Shown: positions 35,332 through 44,770 of the stretch, piece by piece
Layout: every line of letters begins with the position of its first letter
How positions within the stretch are numbered: the stretch's first letter is position 1
From: Desertibacillus haloalkaliphilus
GTDB lineage: Bacteria; Bacillota; Bacilli; Bacillales; KJ1-10-99
Direction of reading: 5' to 3'
NCBI RefSeq assembly: GCF_019039105.1
Contig: NZ_JAHPIV010000004.1
Location: 124,001-188,000, forward strand
DNA length: 64,000 bases
The notes under the pieces: generated by a model
Database searches by the model: none
What the model was told of the DNA's origin: nothing
Seen by the model: the letters and a program-made list of their open reading frames with translations, nothing else
Program-made: the position numbers and the translations under genes

Positions 35332-35985
35332 CTATCTCTTTGGAACAACAGATAATGTAATTGAACTTGGATATGTCGGATGATGAAAGATTGTTTGTAC
35401 AGCTGTTTGAGACTTTGATGAAGTAAGGCTGTCTTCTCCAGTATTTAAATTACGATCCCAACGAGGAAAATTACTGCTAGATACCTCGACTCGAATACGG
35501 TGGCTGCTTTGAAAGTCACCGCAGTAGCCCACATATCTATCGTATATTTATATACTCGATCAGGTTCAATGAAGCTTGATTCTGTCGGTTTAAACACTCC
35601 CGCTTGAGGATAGCTTTCTCTCGCACTTGCTCTGATAATACCATCTGTAATATTAACGGCCTTTCCATCGGGATGTACATCAACCAAGCGCACGACAAAA
35701 TCAGTATCTAGGGGCGAAGAAGCCGCGTACAGAGTTGCAGATACATTTCCAATCACGGTATAATCTTGCTCTAATGTATATGAAGTATAACAAAGAATGT
35801 CAGAGCGTTCTTCCAATTGAGATTGATTAACCGCTCCTCCCTTTATTTTTGCAGGTAATAGAAGTGGACCACCTTTTGTCGGGACTGGTTGTTCGGGGTC
35901 ATATAGATATTTATCGTGTTGTTCTTCTGTCGTTGGTGTTTCCCAATTTAGATGTCCGTCCCCAAACCTTGATTTAAATGATTCG
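35332..35985 (-). pseudogene. C-terminal remnant of a CocE/NonD-type hydrolase, frameshifted
   Basis: Only the jelly-roll C-terminal domain of an X-Pro dipeptidyl-peptidase-like alpha/beta hydrolase remains. Recognisable parts are KYLYDPEQPVPTKGGPLLLP, DILCYTSYTLEQDYTVIGNV, TDFVVRLVDVHPDGKAVNIT and SFIEPDRVYKYTIDMWATAV. At about 35520 the frame breaks and continues in another phase as GHRIRVEVSSSNFPRWDRNL and the end. The catalytic N-terminal domain (Ser-His-Asp) is missing: the frame runs straight into a monooxygenase fragment at about 35985. Non-functional. Confidence 0.8.
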
Positions 35986-36530
35986 TCCATACTTCTTCAG
36001 CTTCAGGAGTCGCTTCAATTTCTCCGATCCCGTTTGTTTCGAGATACTTTATACATTCAAAAATCCATTCCGATAATACCTCACCGACTCGTTTCCCTCT
36101 AAAATCTACTTTTTCGTGTGGCCAACGGCTCGTATGATATTGTTCACCTGCGAAATTTTCTAGACCTTTAATGTCAGGGGTATGAGGAGCAGCTAAACTA
36201 CCAAGTGCTGGTATGAAGTATTTTGCTAACGCAAGATCGCCATCCTCGGTAACGATTCGCCACCTACAAATTTTCTCGTCATACTCTGCAGAAGTAACTC
36301 TAGTATTCAGCTGGAGATCTTTGCGGAGGACAAGCTTATCTGTTACGTAATTCAAATAGTTAAGAATTTTCCGTTTGTTCAGGGTACAAAGAGGACCATA
36401 TCCAATCCTTATAAAGCTCTTCTGAAAAAGTATAGCAATAGAATTGACTAGGAGTGTCACAATAGCACCAGGGTAGCGATTCCAATACCATGTACCACCA
36501 ACGCTACTACCTGCCTCATATAAGAGTATG
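35986..36530 (-). pseudogene. Decayed Baeyer-Villiger/flavin monooxygenase
   Basis: The pieces of a cyclohexanone-monooxygenase-like enzyme can be read in shifting frames: LLYEAGSSVGGTWYWNRYPG (the conserved GGTWYWNRYPGA), then CDTPSQFYCYTFSEELYKDW in a second frame, then LNYVTDKLVLRKDLQLNTRV onward with the fingerprint GEQYHTSRWPHEKVDFRGKR in a third. After GKRVG an internal deletion joins directly to a near-C-terminal segment (YLETNGIGEIEATPEAEEVW). The N-terminal GxGxxG FAD domain and most of the middle are lost. At least two frameshifts and one large deletion. Confidence 0.82.
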
Positions 36531-37059
36531 TGTCATAATTAATTTTTTCCTCTCCAAATTAGCAAGTCTTGTAACAAATAGGGGGCACAACCCAAACTAT
36601 TGTAAATATGTACACTCTCATATGAAGGATGCGCTTACACCCTCAGGCGAAGACGTATTAACTGTACACCAAAAGGCATGAATTCTAATCCTTTTAGTAG
36701 TACAACTATACATGTATCGTCTCTGCTAATATCATGACTACAAGACTTTCCCTCTACGATCTCCCGGTTAAAACTACAAACACCCTCAAAATCATTAATA
36801 GATTACTAAATTTTCAAAAAATTTCCATTATAAGAATACAGCGCAGATACCGACTGGTCAATATTTTTTTAAAGCAAAAAACTACAACAAAAGTTTACGT
36901 CCAAAATTTAAACTATACACTCGATGCAGTGAGGTTTTATAGGATTTCGAACTCGATAGCTATGTTAAAATCTCCTTTAACATTAGCCAATAACAATGGC
37001 CATTGGCTTAAACCTCCTATAACCATTCGTTAATTTTTCCTAGTTGGAGTACTAAAAAC
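36531..37059. other. Gene-free gap beside the monooxygenase scar
   Basis: No credible gene. A 99-residue plus-strand frame at 36734-37033 lacks a ribosome-binding site and has random-looking composition. A small palindrome AGCCAAT/ATTGGCT lies near 36984-37007. The left edge probably contains the lost N-terminus of the monooxygenase. Confidence 0.45.
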
Positions 37060-37092
37060 AAGGATGCAAACCGACCTACAATTTGCATCCTT
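37060..37092 (-). terminator. Terminator after the acetoacetate-CoA ligase gene
   Basis: AAGGATGCAAA and TTTGCATCCTT are perfect 11-base arms with T-rich flanks on the minus strand (GTTTTTAG), about 40 bases past the stop codon. Confidence 0.85.
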
Positions 37093-37132
37093 ATTCTCTA
37101 TACATGCATGACTATGCATTGTATAGACTCTA

Positions 37133-39130
37133 TTAAAATAATTTCCCTTTATTCTCCATTTGTAAGCGAGCAGCTAATTCTTTAAAATATGGTAATGACT
37201 CAGGGTTACTTACGGAATCTACATTGATGACTTTATCCATGTCTAATCCAAGCAACAACTTCCGAATTGGAACTTCCATCTTTTTACCATTCAACGTCTT
37301 TGGTATTTGCTCCACTTGATGGACCTCATCTGGTATGAATCTAGGGGAAACATTCATTCTTACTTGTTGTTTTATTTTTGCAACTAATTCCTGATCCAGT
37401 TTTGTGTCATCTTTTAACACAACAAACAGCATCAAACAAGACTGACGATCAAGTACTTCCATATCAATAGCTATGCTTTCCATCACTTCTTCAATTCCTT
37501 CGACAACTCGATAGATATCACTCGTTCCCGTTCGGACACCCGATCGGTTTATCGTAGAATCAGAGCGTCCATAAATGATACAGCTTCCCTTCTCATCAAA
37601 TTTAATCCAATCACCATGTTTCCAAACCCCTGGATACGTATCAAAATAACTCTCAAAATATCGTTTGTTACCATGATCACCCCAGAAATATAATGGCATT
37701 GATGGCATCGGCTTAGTGATCACCATTTCTCCAACTTCATTTACTAATGCATTTCCCTGCTCATCAAATGCTTCGACATGCACGCCTAGACCGCGACCTT
37801 GGATCTCTCCTACAACGACTGGTTCTGTCCCCACCCCTCCAACAAAGGCTGCGAAAACATCCGTTCCTCCACTAATTGACGCTAGCCAGATGTCTTCCTT
37901 TACACTCTCATATACCCATTTAAACCCATCCTCTGATAAAGGGGCTCCAGTCGAATATAGTGCTTTTAATTTAGATAGATCATATTTTTCATTAGGTTTA
38001 ATACCAAGCTTGAGCGAGTTGTGTATAAATGGTGCACTTGTACCAAAGAATGTCATCCCAATATCCTCTGCGAATTCCCAAAGTGTATCTGCACTTGGAT
38101 ATGTAGGATTTCCATCATATAGTACAATCGATGATCCAGCTACTAAACTAGAAACAAGCAGATTCCACATCACCCAGCCAGTCGTTGTAAACCAAAAAAC
38201 TTTATCGTCTGAATAAAGGTCCTGTTGAATGATTGTTGATTTAAGTGCCTCTACCAACACTCCACCGTGTCCTTGAACAATTGGCTTTGGCATTCCAGTT
38301 GTTCCTGATGAATAAAGAATCCACAACGGGTGATCAAAAGGTACATGTTCAAACGTGAGTGGAACATTTTCTTTGCTGATCTGTTCCCAAGGGATTGTTT
38401 TGTCTCCCGTGCTAACTTGAGAGTTCTCATTCATATTTGGAACAACGATCGTATGTTGTAAACTATCAAGCTCTTCTTGGAGTTCATTGACTACTGAACG
38501 CTTATCATAAACTTTACCGTTATAATAGTATCCATCAATGGCAAACAAAACAACAGGCTCGATTTGCTTAAAGCGATCAACAACACTATTCGTCCCGAAA
38601 TCTGGAGAACAGCTGGACCAAATAGCTCCAATACTTGCAGTTGCCAAAAAGGCAATGACAGTTTCAGGGATGTTTGGCATATACGCCGCAACACGATCCC
38701 CACGTTTGACACCGAGCTGTCTTAATTGATGGGCAACTGATGCCACTTTTTCCTCTAATTCTTTCCAACTTAACTCTTTGCTGCGAATGTGTTCAGAACG
38801 AAAATAAATCGCTGTTTTATCTTCTTGATATTTTGTAAAAATATTTTCAGCATAGTTTAGTCTTGCACCTTCAAACCATGTTGCTCCTGGCATCTTTCTA
38901 TCCGATAGCACGTTCTGAAAGTTACTTTCAGCTTTCACACCACAATAGTCCCATATCGACTCCCAAAATTCCTCTAATTCATCAACGGACCATTTCCATA
39001 AATCAGTATACTTACTAAAAGTAAGCCCCTTGGTTTCCTGTAACCAATTCATGTAGCTAGTCATAGTAGAATTGTCAATTCTTTGTTGAGATGGTGTCCA
39101 AATAACCTCTCTGCTTGAAAAACCTCCCAT
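37133..39130 (-). CDS. Acetoacetate-CoA ligase
   Basis: 665-residue ANL ligase activating acetoacetate. The N-terminus IWTPSQQRIDNSTMTSYMNW and GATWFEGARLNYAENIF (about 82-98) are those of the acetoacetyl-CoA synthetase subgroup rather than acetyl-CoA synthetase. ATP-binding loop LYSSGTTGMPKPIVQGHGG, SGGTDVFAAFVGG, IIYGRSDSTINRSGVRTGT and the C-terminal lysine in PKTLNGKKMEVPIRKLL are intact. AAGGAGTTG precedes the ATG. Together with the short-chain fatty-acid permease gene 130 bases upstream it forms an acetoacetate uptake-and-activation pair. Confidence 0.92.
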   Translation of the reverse strand: MGGFSSREVIWTPSQQRIDNSTMTSYMNWLQETKGLTFSKYTDLWKWSVDELEEFWESIWDYCGVKAESNFQNVLSDRKMPGATWFEGARLNYAENIFTKYQEDKTAIYFRSEHIRSKELSWKELEEKVASVAHQLRQLGVKRGDRVAAYMPNIPETVIAFLATASIGAIWSSCSPDFGTNSVVDRFKQIEPVVLFAIDGYYYNGKVYDKRSVVNELQEELDSLQHTIVVPNMNENSQVSTGDKTIPWEQISKENVPLTFEHVPFDHPLWILYSSGTTGMPKPIVQGHGGVLVEALKSTIIQQDLYSDDKVFWFTTTGWVMWNLLVSSLVAGSSIVLYDGNPTYPSADTLWEFAEDIGMTFFGTSAPFIHNSLKLGIKPNEKYDLSKLKALYSTGAPLSEDGFKWVYESVKEDIWLASISGGTDVFAAFVGGVGTEPVVVGEIQGRGLGVHVEAFDEQGNALVNEVGEMVITKPMPSMPLYFWGDHGNKRYFESYFDTYPGVWKHGDWIKFDEKGSCIIYGRSDSTINRSGVRTGTSDIYRVVEGIEEVMESIAIDMEVLDRQSCLMLFVVLKDDTKLDQELVAKIKQQVRMNVSPRFIPDEVHQVEQIPKTLNGKKMEVPIRKLLLGLDMDKVINVDSVSNPESLPYFKELAARLQMENKGKLF

Positions 39131-39260
39131 AAAATCAACTCCTTATTAAACCATATTTCCGCTTTATAGTTCCACAAATATACTATTACGAAAATTCAGT
39201 ATATTATGACCCGACTTCTTGAACAAAGAATGTGTATATGTTCTCTAAAAAATCATTTTT

Positions 39261-40613
39261 TTAGAGGAAAATTGGAATGAATGTAACCCCGATTGCTGCT
39301 ACGATAAATAATAACACCATCGAAACTAGACAGTATCCCCATATGTCTTTTAGTGATAACCCAGCTAGACCAAGTGCAGGCAAGACAAAAAATGGTTGGA
39401 GCAGGTTAGTTAATAAATCCCCGATCGTTACTGAATTGATCGCCACACTAACCGGAATCCCCATTTGCTGTACGGCTTCTACCATAATTGGACCTTGAAT
39501 TTGCCATTGTCCCCCAGCGGAAGGTACAAAAATATTGACAAATCCAGCTGCGATTAAGCTTAAGACCGGATACGTAAATTCATTTGAGATACTAACAAAC
39601 CATTGTGCAATTACTGTAATTAAGCCTGCCCCTGCCATCATTCCCATAATCCCAGCATAAAAAGGGAATTGAAGGAGTATTCCTGAAGCAGAAGGCATTC
39701 CTCCTGTAATCGCTTTAATATAGCTTTGTGGTGATCCATGAAGAGCTAAACCTAATATAATAAACATAAAATTTAAAATATTTAAATCTAAATTAAATCC
39801 ATTTTGACTAAAGTAAATAACAATCCAAGTCATACCCATGAGCACAATGAGGTAATTAAGTATCTTACTATTGTCGAGCCTTGTTGCTACCGTTCTTTCT
39901 GGTTCAGGTTTGTTTTCATGTTGTACCTCAACGGATGATGCTATTTCATCTGTTGCAAAATGAGCAAAGGGCCGAACATCATGCGGTTTCGGAGCCATTT
40001 TTCGATACGCCCAAATCGTGACAACGACAGACACTAAGGCAACCCCTAGTAATACTGGACTAAAAATCGTTTCCGTTAATGGAACTAGGCCAATCTGTTC
40101 TTCAAGGGAGTGCCCCGGTGTGTTCACAAGCAATGGTGCCGTAACTGTAATGCTGGCAGGTAATATCGCAATCGTTCCCGTATAAGCGGCAGCAACTAAA
40201 ATACGATAATCTGCTGTTTGGACATTTCGGGCCACTTCCATTGCAAATAAAGTCCCAAGAACGAATCCGAGTCCCCAGCTAATATAACCAGCAATCGCAG
40301 CTACAGTGATCGTCATCGTGATCGCAGATAGTTGATTTTTTGGTTTCTTAGCTATATTAGTCATCCACTTTTTAATTAGAGGAGCCTGTGTAAGAGCATA
40401 CCCTGTAATTAAGATCAGAATCATTTGTGTCGTGAAAGCAAGAAAGTCCCAGAAGCCACCGTACCAAAATTCGATCATCGTAAGTAGTGACTCACCTCCG
40501 ACGACCATCCCAAAAATGAGCGTAACAAAAGTCAAGATAATAGCAAAAATAAAAGCATTCGGTAAAAACTTTTCAACCGCAACATTAAATCTTTGTGATA
40601 TCGCTCTCAACAT
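39261..40613 (-). CDS. Short-chain fatty acid transporter (AtoE-type)
   Basis: 450-residue permease with about eleven to twelve hydrophobic segments, of the AtoE/TIGR00366 family that imports short-chain fatty acids or acetoacetate. Landmarks: FNVAVEKFLPNAFIFAIILT (about 8-27), AFTTQMILILITGYALTQAP, GYISWGLGFVLGTLFAMEVA, and the C-terminal NIFVPSAGGQWQIQGPIMVE characteristic of the family. GAAAGGGGG precedes the ATG. It is upstream of acetoacetate-CoA ligase on the same strand, which supports acetoacetate as the cargo. Confidence 0.9.
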   Translation of the reverse strand: MLRAISQRFNVAVEKFLPNAFIFAIILTFVTLIFGMVVGGESLLTMIEFWYGGFWDFLAFTTQMILILITGYALTQAPLIKKWMTNIAKKPKNQLSAITMTITVAAIAGYISWGLGFVLGTLFAMEVARNVQTADYRILVAAAYTGTIAILPASITVTAPLLVNTPGHSLEEQIGLVPLTETIFSPVLLGVALVSVVVTIWAYRKMAPKPHDVRPFAHFATDEIASSVEVQHENKPEPERTVATRLDNSKILNYLIVLMGMTWIVIYFSQNGFNLDLNILNFMFIILGLALHGSPQSYIKAITGGMPSASGILLQFPFYAGIMGMMAGAGLITVIAQWFVSISNEFTYPVLSLIAAGFVNIFVPSAGGQWQIQGPIMVEAVQQMGIPVSVAINSVTIGDLLTNLLQPFFVLPALGLAGLSLKDIWGYCLVSMVLLFIVAAIGVTFIPIFL

Positions 40614-40875
40614 AAAATTCCCCCTTTCGCGAGTCAGAACACACTTACGATAAGTGATAAAGTATAGAAAATAGCTCTTTATCCCTTCCTTTCGTACTGG
40701 TAGATCCTATAATCTTTCAGTACGAAACATATTATATTAAATATTCTAAATTGTCAATAAATTATATGTGTACATATATCGCACTCCTATTTATACGATC
40801 ACTCGCACTTAAATAGCATGGGCAACATTTCAACAATCCTAGGATTTGTACCCCCTTAAAAGATTCCTAGCCCAT

Positions 40876-40902
40876 AAAAAAAAGCACCTAATTGGTGCTC
40901 AC
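40876..40902 (-). terminator. Terminator after the coiled-coil gene
   Basis: GAGCACC/GGTGCTT stem with T8 on the minus strand, directly adjoining the stop codon at 40903. Confidence 0.85.
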
Positions 40903-41217
40903 TCATTTAACTTTCATTTCTATTTCAGCTAATAATAAATCAATCTTTGCATTCCTCATGCCTTTTGCAAGCTTCATACTTTCAAACTGCTGTTCCGCTA
41001 GATCCAATGCATCTTCTAAAGGCTTCACATTTTCCTCGTAATACCTTGTTCGCTCCTCGCCCCTATCCATTGAATCTAAAGCTTGTTCAGCTATAGAGTA
41101 CGAAGTTTTGGCTATCGTTACCTTCTCGGCTTCTTTATTCACTTCTTCTGTATTTTTAACTTTCTCAGATTCTAGTTCCTTTTTCCAAGTCATGATTTCT
41201 TCTGTCACTTTATCCAT
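40903..41217 (-). CDS. Hypothetical coiled-coil protein
   Basis: 104 residues, highly charged and almost wholly helical, with long Glu/Lys heptad-like tracts (EIMTWKKELESEKVKNTEEV; EENVKPLEDALDLAEQQFES). No membrane segment, no cysteines. GGGGTG precedes ATG 41217. It may be a structural or regulatory adaptor; I recognise no family. Single gene with its own strong terminator, suggesting real expression. Confidence 0.65.
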   Translation of the reverse strand: MDKVTEEIMTWKKELESEKVKNTEEVNKEAEKVTIAKTSYSIAEQALDSMDRGEERTRYYEENVKPLEDALDLAEQQFESMKLAKGMRNAKIDLLLAEIEMKVK

Positions 41218-41621
41218 ATTGAATCACCCCAACTGTCATTTCGACAAAAAAGGGCAGTTCCCTGCCACAACCATTGAACTCATTTTATTCTTATTAAAAC
41301 GAATATTGTTGGTTTTCCTTTAAGCATTTGCTTTGACGGCTGATATCTAAGAAGGTCATACAACGAATTGAAATAAGCTAGGGGAAATATTTAAAACAAT
41401 ATTGCTTCCTTCATCAAGGTACAACTAGATTGCAAGACAAAAATCGTCTTCATCCATCATAGGTTAGTGTTGGAAAAAGGCTTTTAGAAACATTCACAAG
41501 AGAAAGCACAGCTACAATGGAAAATAGCTGTGCCTCATCACCTGTGGTTCGCTGAGGGTGAGTATTCTTTCATTTTTCAGATCCAAGTTAATAACCTTGT
41601 TCTGATCCCCTTTATTTCCAC
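41218..41621. other. Gap with the leuA terminator at 41506-41533
   Basis: No gene seen. GCACAGCTA (41506-41514) and TAGCTGTGC (41525-41533) are perfect 9-base arms, followed on the minus strand by TTTCTCTTG; the distance to the leuA stop is about 90 bases. It probably ends the leuA transcript. The rest holds the promoter for the coiled-coil gene. Confidence 0.6.
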
Positions 41622-43325
41622 TTATTTATTTGACTCGATCAGTTGGCTTTCAACAGAAAGCTCTAAGCTAGATACCATCTTGTTAACGGCACTAAACAGA
41701 GCTTTTATCGACGAGGTCATAATGTCAGTGTCTATGCCACATCCCCAATATACATCGCCATTTTTTGCGGTAATTCCTACATAAGAAACAGCGTTTGAAC
41801 CTGAGCCTATTTCAAGTGCATGTTGCTTATAGACCAAATCCGTATAGTCGAGCCCTAGTTTGGTTTGCAGGGCATTACTGATAGCATCAAGTTTCCCATT
41901 TCCCTCACCAGAAAATTCGTGTTCATCATGATTGACGCGGATCGATACAGTCATTTCATAATGATCATTTTTCGTGTAATTGTAACGGATAAATTCCACA
42001 GGTGTATTAACATTTACATATTCGTTAATGAAAATGTCATAGATCTCATTCGGCAGAAGCTCCTTGTGCTCGTGATCTGAAACATTTTTCACACTATATC
42101 CAAAACTTTCACGCATTTCAGCCGGTAGGTCAATTCCATAATTTTGCTGGAGAATATAACCGATTCCCCCCTTGCCGGACTGACTGTTAATGCGGATGAT
42201 ATCTCCTTCATATTCCCTACCAATATCAATAGGATCAATTAATAAGTAAGGTACTGTCCAATGCTCCGGTTCTTTTTCCTCGTGCCATTTCATACCTTTT
42301 GCAATGGCATCTTGGTGAGAGCCTGAAAATGCAGTAAAGACGAGTTCACCACCATATGGATGTCTTTCGTGAACCTTCATTCTTGTCAATTTTTCATATT
42401 TAGCCATAATGCTAGGGATATCTTCAAAATTCAGCTGTGGATCTACCCCATGTGAATACATGTTTAAAGCAAGCGTAACGATGTCAACATTCCCTGTTCG
42501 TTCGCCATTACCGAACAATGTTCCTTCCACTCTCTGTGCTCCCGCAAGCATTCCTAGCTCGGCATCTGCAACCCCAGTACCTCTGTCATTATGGGGATGT
42601 ACTGATAGAATGACATTATCTCGGTACCTCAGGTTATCGCTCATATACTCAATTTGGCTTGCGTAAACGTGGGGCATAGACATTGATACAGTGGCTGGTA
42701 GGTTAATAATAACCTTGCCATCATCTGTCGGCTTCCAAATTTCAAGTACCTTATTACAAATCTCAAGTGCAAACTCGATTTCTGTCCCAGTAAAACTTTC
42801 CGGAGAATATTGAAATTTGAAATTCCCTTCGGTTTCAGCAGCATATTTGTTAAGCATTTTTGCTCCAGTGACAGCAATATCGATAATTTCTTCCTTAGAC
42901 TTTCTAAATACTTGCTCACGCTGGGCAACAGAAGTGGAGTTATATAGATGTACCACTGCACTGTTCGCACCTTGTAACGCTTCAAATGTTTTTTTAATAA
43001 TATGCTCTCTTGACTGTGTTAAAACTTGAATAGTCACATCATCAGGAATCAAATTCTCTTCAATTAATGTGCGTAAGAAAGCAAATTCAGTCTCCGAAGC
43101 TGCTGGGAAACCAACTTCAATCTCCTTAAAGCCTATTTCGACAAGCAACTGGAAATATTCTAACTTTTCCTCTAGGCTCATCGGGACGACCAATGCTTGA
43201 TTCCCATCACGAAGATCCACACTACACCAGGTAGGAGCTTCCGTAATATACTCCTTTTCTGTCCATTTCAAGCTTTGTACTGGAGGCATAAAGTAAACTC
43301 TGGAATATTTATCGTGATTTTTCAT
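41622..43325 (-). CDS. leuA: 2-isopropylmalate synthase (long form)
   Basis: Condenses acetyl-CoA with 2-oxoisovalerate, the first step of leucine synthesis. 567 residues: the longer LeuA type (begins with PPVQSLKWTEKEYITEAPTW before the barrel) rather than the about 515-residue B. subtilis type. DRE-TIM barrel motif SVDLRDGNQALVVPM, metal-binding HPHNDRGTGVADAELGMLAG and GTLFGNGERTGNVDIV are intact; the C-terminal leucine-binding domain ends around ALFSAVNKMVSSLELSVESQ. GGTGGG is spaced for ATG 43325, not the in-frame ATG at 43337. It is controlled by the leucine T-box immediately upstream. leuBCD and ilv genes are absent from the window. Confidence 0.95.
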   Translation of the reverse strand: MKNHDKYSRVYFMPPVQSLKWTEKEYITEAPTWCSVDLRDGNQALVVPMSLEEKLEYFQLLVEIGFKEIEVGFPAASETEFAFLRTLIEENLIPDDVTIQVLTQSREHIIKKTFEALQGANSAVVHLYNSTSVAQREQVFRKSKEEIIDIAVTGAKMLNKYAAETEGNFKFQYSPESFTGTEIEFALEICNKVLEIWKPTDDGKVIINLPATVSMSMPHVYASQIEYMSDNLRYRDNVILSVHPHNDRGTGVADAELGMLAGAQRVEGTLFGNGERTGNVDIVTLALNMYSHGVDPQLNFEDIPSIMAKYEKLTRMKVHERHPYGGELVFTAFSGSHQDAIAKGMKWHEEKEPEHWTVPYLLIDPIDIGREYEGDIIRINSQSGKGGIGYILQQNYGIDLPAEMRESFGYSVKNVSDHEHKELLPNEIYDIFINEYVNVNTPVEFIRYNYTKNDHYEMTVSIRVNHDEHEFSGEGNGKLDAISNALQTKLGLDYTDLVYKQHALEIGSGSNAVSYVGITAKNGDVYWGCGIDTDIMTSSIKALFSAVNKMVSSLELSVESQLIESNK

Positions 43326-43365
43326 TTTGACTCCCACCTTTTAATTGTTAGTTTAGTAAAATAAA

Positions 43366-43610
43366 AAAGCTCCGGCTCTATAAAATATAGAGACGAAGCA
43401 TTGCTCGCGGTACCACTCTAATTGATTAATCATAACGATATTAATCCACTCATTTTCGATGGCCATCACCATCTATCTTGATAACGGTAGAAAACCGACG
43501 TCCCCTACTGAATATGTTCAGGGAGTAGCTCTTGGATGAGTTCAAAGGTTATAACTACCGATTCGCACCAGCCATCGGCTCTCTGACAAGCTTATAAGTC
43601 CTTTTACTAT
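43366..43610 (-). promoter_or_regulatory. T-box leader (leucine specifier CTC) of leuA
   Basis: On the minus strand the leader shows all T-box parts: stem I with GGTGCGAATCGGTAGT and the specifier context GAACTCATCC (43534-43543; CTC codon = leucine at 43538-43540), then the T-box AGAGTGGTACCGCG (43406-43419), and a terminator (GCTTCGTCTCTATA paired with TATAGAGCCGGAGC, then T6). Uncharged tRNA-Leu(GAG) would stabilise the antiterminator and allow leuA expression. The specifier agrees with the gene, which strengthens both calls. Confidence 0.95.
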
Positions 43611-43647
43611 TTCCAATCTTTGCTTACATATTATTAAATTAAATATT

Positions 43648-43676
43648 ATGATATATCGATAAACTTAAGTTGTCAA
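43648..43676 (-). promoter_or_regulatory. Sigma-A promoter of the leuA T-box transcript
   Basis: Minus strand: TTGACA (43671-43676), exactly 17 bases of spacer, then TATCAT (43648-43653). Transcription would begin a few bases before stem I of the T-box. Confidence 0.75.
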
Positions 43677-43727
43677 CACTATATTTACCGAAAGTAAAGA
43701 TTATTATGAATTTACAATACGTCAAAG

Positions 43728-43756
43728 TCGTTTGAATGGAGTCAAACGATTTTTTT
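43728..43756 (+). terminator. Orphan plus-strand terminator opposite the leuA promoter region
   Basis: TCGTTTGA and TCAAACGA are perfect arms with a 6-base loop, followed by T7 on the plus strand only. No plus-strand gene lies upstream for several kilobases, so it either ends a small antisense RNA or insulates the gene at 43854. Confidence 0.65.
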
Positions 43757-43853
43757 CGGACGTGCCAAACCGTTTTGATTTAAAATTATCATACAAGTTG
43801 CTAATTGTAACCATTCGCTTATAATTGGAATAAATATACGGGAGCTGGTGTTC

Positions 43854-44096
43854 GTGAAGTTATCTCTAAAACTACTAATTGTTTTTTCTTTATTTATTGT
43901 ATCTAGTTGTTCTCCGTTCGGTAAAGACAGATACTTTCAATATTTATTTTCCCCTTTACATGATGATGGAGCAGACATTGAGTTATTATTATTATGCGGT
44001 TATTCTGGTGAAAACCCACCGAGTGAAGAAATTGCAAATACAATAACTATTAATCAAACAGCTTATTCATCGTCAAAATGTAAAGTAATGTATTGA
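43854..44096 (+). CDS. Small putative lipoprotein
   Basis: 80 residues beginning at GTG 43854 (GGAG lies 9 bases upstream; an in-frame GTG at 43848 is too close). Signal peptide with lipobox VSSC (Cys about 19), then a short Asp/Glu-containing body with a second and third cysteine. Probably anchored on the outer face of the membrane. Not recognised. Borders the mobile-element scar at 44.1-45.2 kb. Confidence 0.6.
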   Translation: MKLSLKLLIVFSLFIVSSCSPFGKDRYFQYLFSPLHDDGADIELLLLCGYSGENPPSEEIANTITINQTAYSSSKCKVMY

Positions 44097-44099
44097 ATG

Positions 44100-44215
44100 T
44101 GATACCTATTTCGTCTATTAGTGATCCCTTCATATCGTCTAAATCATCTAATAAAATCCGTAAAAACTCTATTTCTTTATGATCAAGTTGTTCACTTACA
44201 TACCATTGATCACAC
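44100..44215 (-). pseudogene. Unidentified gene fragment
   Basis: On the minus strand a stretch reads like real protein (DQWYVSEQLDHKEIEFLRIL, then LDDLDDMKGSLIDEIGITF) but has neither start codon nor ribosome-binding site and runs into the opposite-strand lipoprotein gene. Probably the remnant of a helical protein cut during rearrangement next to the TnpB fragment. Confidence 0.3.
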
Positions 44216-44423
44216 TATAATAATAGCTTTACTATTTTTTCAATAGTTGTCCCTGCTGACGACTATTCCGATAAGGGTCTATCGTTTCAGCCAAGAGGAC
44301 TCCTTCCTCAAAAATTCGGTGGAATTTTAGGTGGGAGGTGAAATGGCGTTTTTTTACTAGGAATTTTATAACTTTATTGATAATATAACCATATAAGAAC
44401 CTATGTTTGGAGGTGGCAGCAAA

Positions 44424-44770
44424 ATGGCAAACTACAAAACCATGCAAATTTGGGTCAAAAAAGGGCATCGTATGTACTCGTATTTTAATGAAATGTGCTC
44501 AAATTCTAAGAATTTATTTAACACGACAAATTTTTATATCCGCCAAGTTTTCACAGGTTTAACTCAAGAAAAAGAGTTGCAGCCACCACAACAAGAAGTT
44601 TTAGAAAACATTCAAAAGCATGTTCCAAAAATCAATGACAATCAACTTTTGATTTATCAAAAGAAAAAAGATAAAGAACAGGCGAAACCTATTGAAAAAC
44701 GAAAGCAAATCAAATGTAACTTATTTGAAGAACCCTCAAAAGAGAATCCTTATGTTGATTACAACTTTTT
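44424..44770 (+). mobile_element. Truncated TnpB (IS200/IS605-type RNA-guided nuclease) fragment
   Basis: Begins MANYKTMQIWVKKGHRMYSY behind GGAGGTG with correct spacing and continues NSKNLFNTTNFYIRQVFTGL, VPKINDNQLLIYQKKKDKEQ and NPYVDYNFLES, the N-terminal portion of a large TnpB family I recognise from Bacillaceae. After about 115 of the usual 370 or so residues it stops abruptly and changes into an unrelated exporter sequence. The RuvC DED residues, the zinc finger and the right end with the guide RNA are missing, so it is dead. Confidence 0.8.

Noticed and set aside
36734-37033. 99-codon plus-strand open frame
   Set aside because: No ribosome-binding site, no homology I recognise and unlikely composition; lies in debris.
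44232-44468. 78-codon minus-strand frame upstream of TnpB
   Set aside because: Overlaps the TnpB start and its ribosome-binding site on the other strand and resembles nothing.
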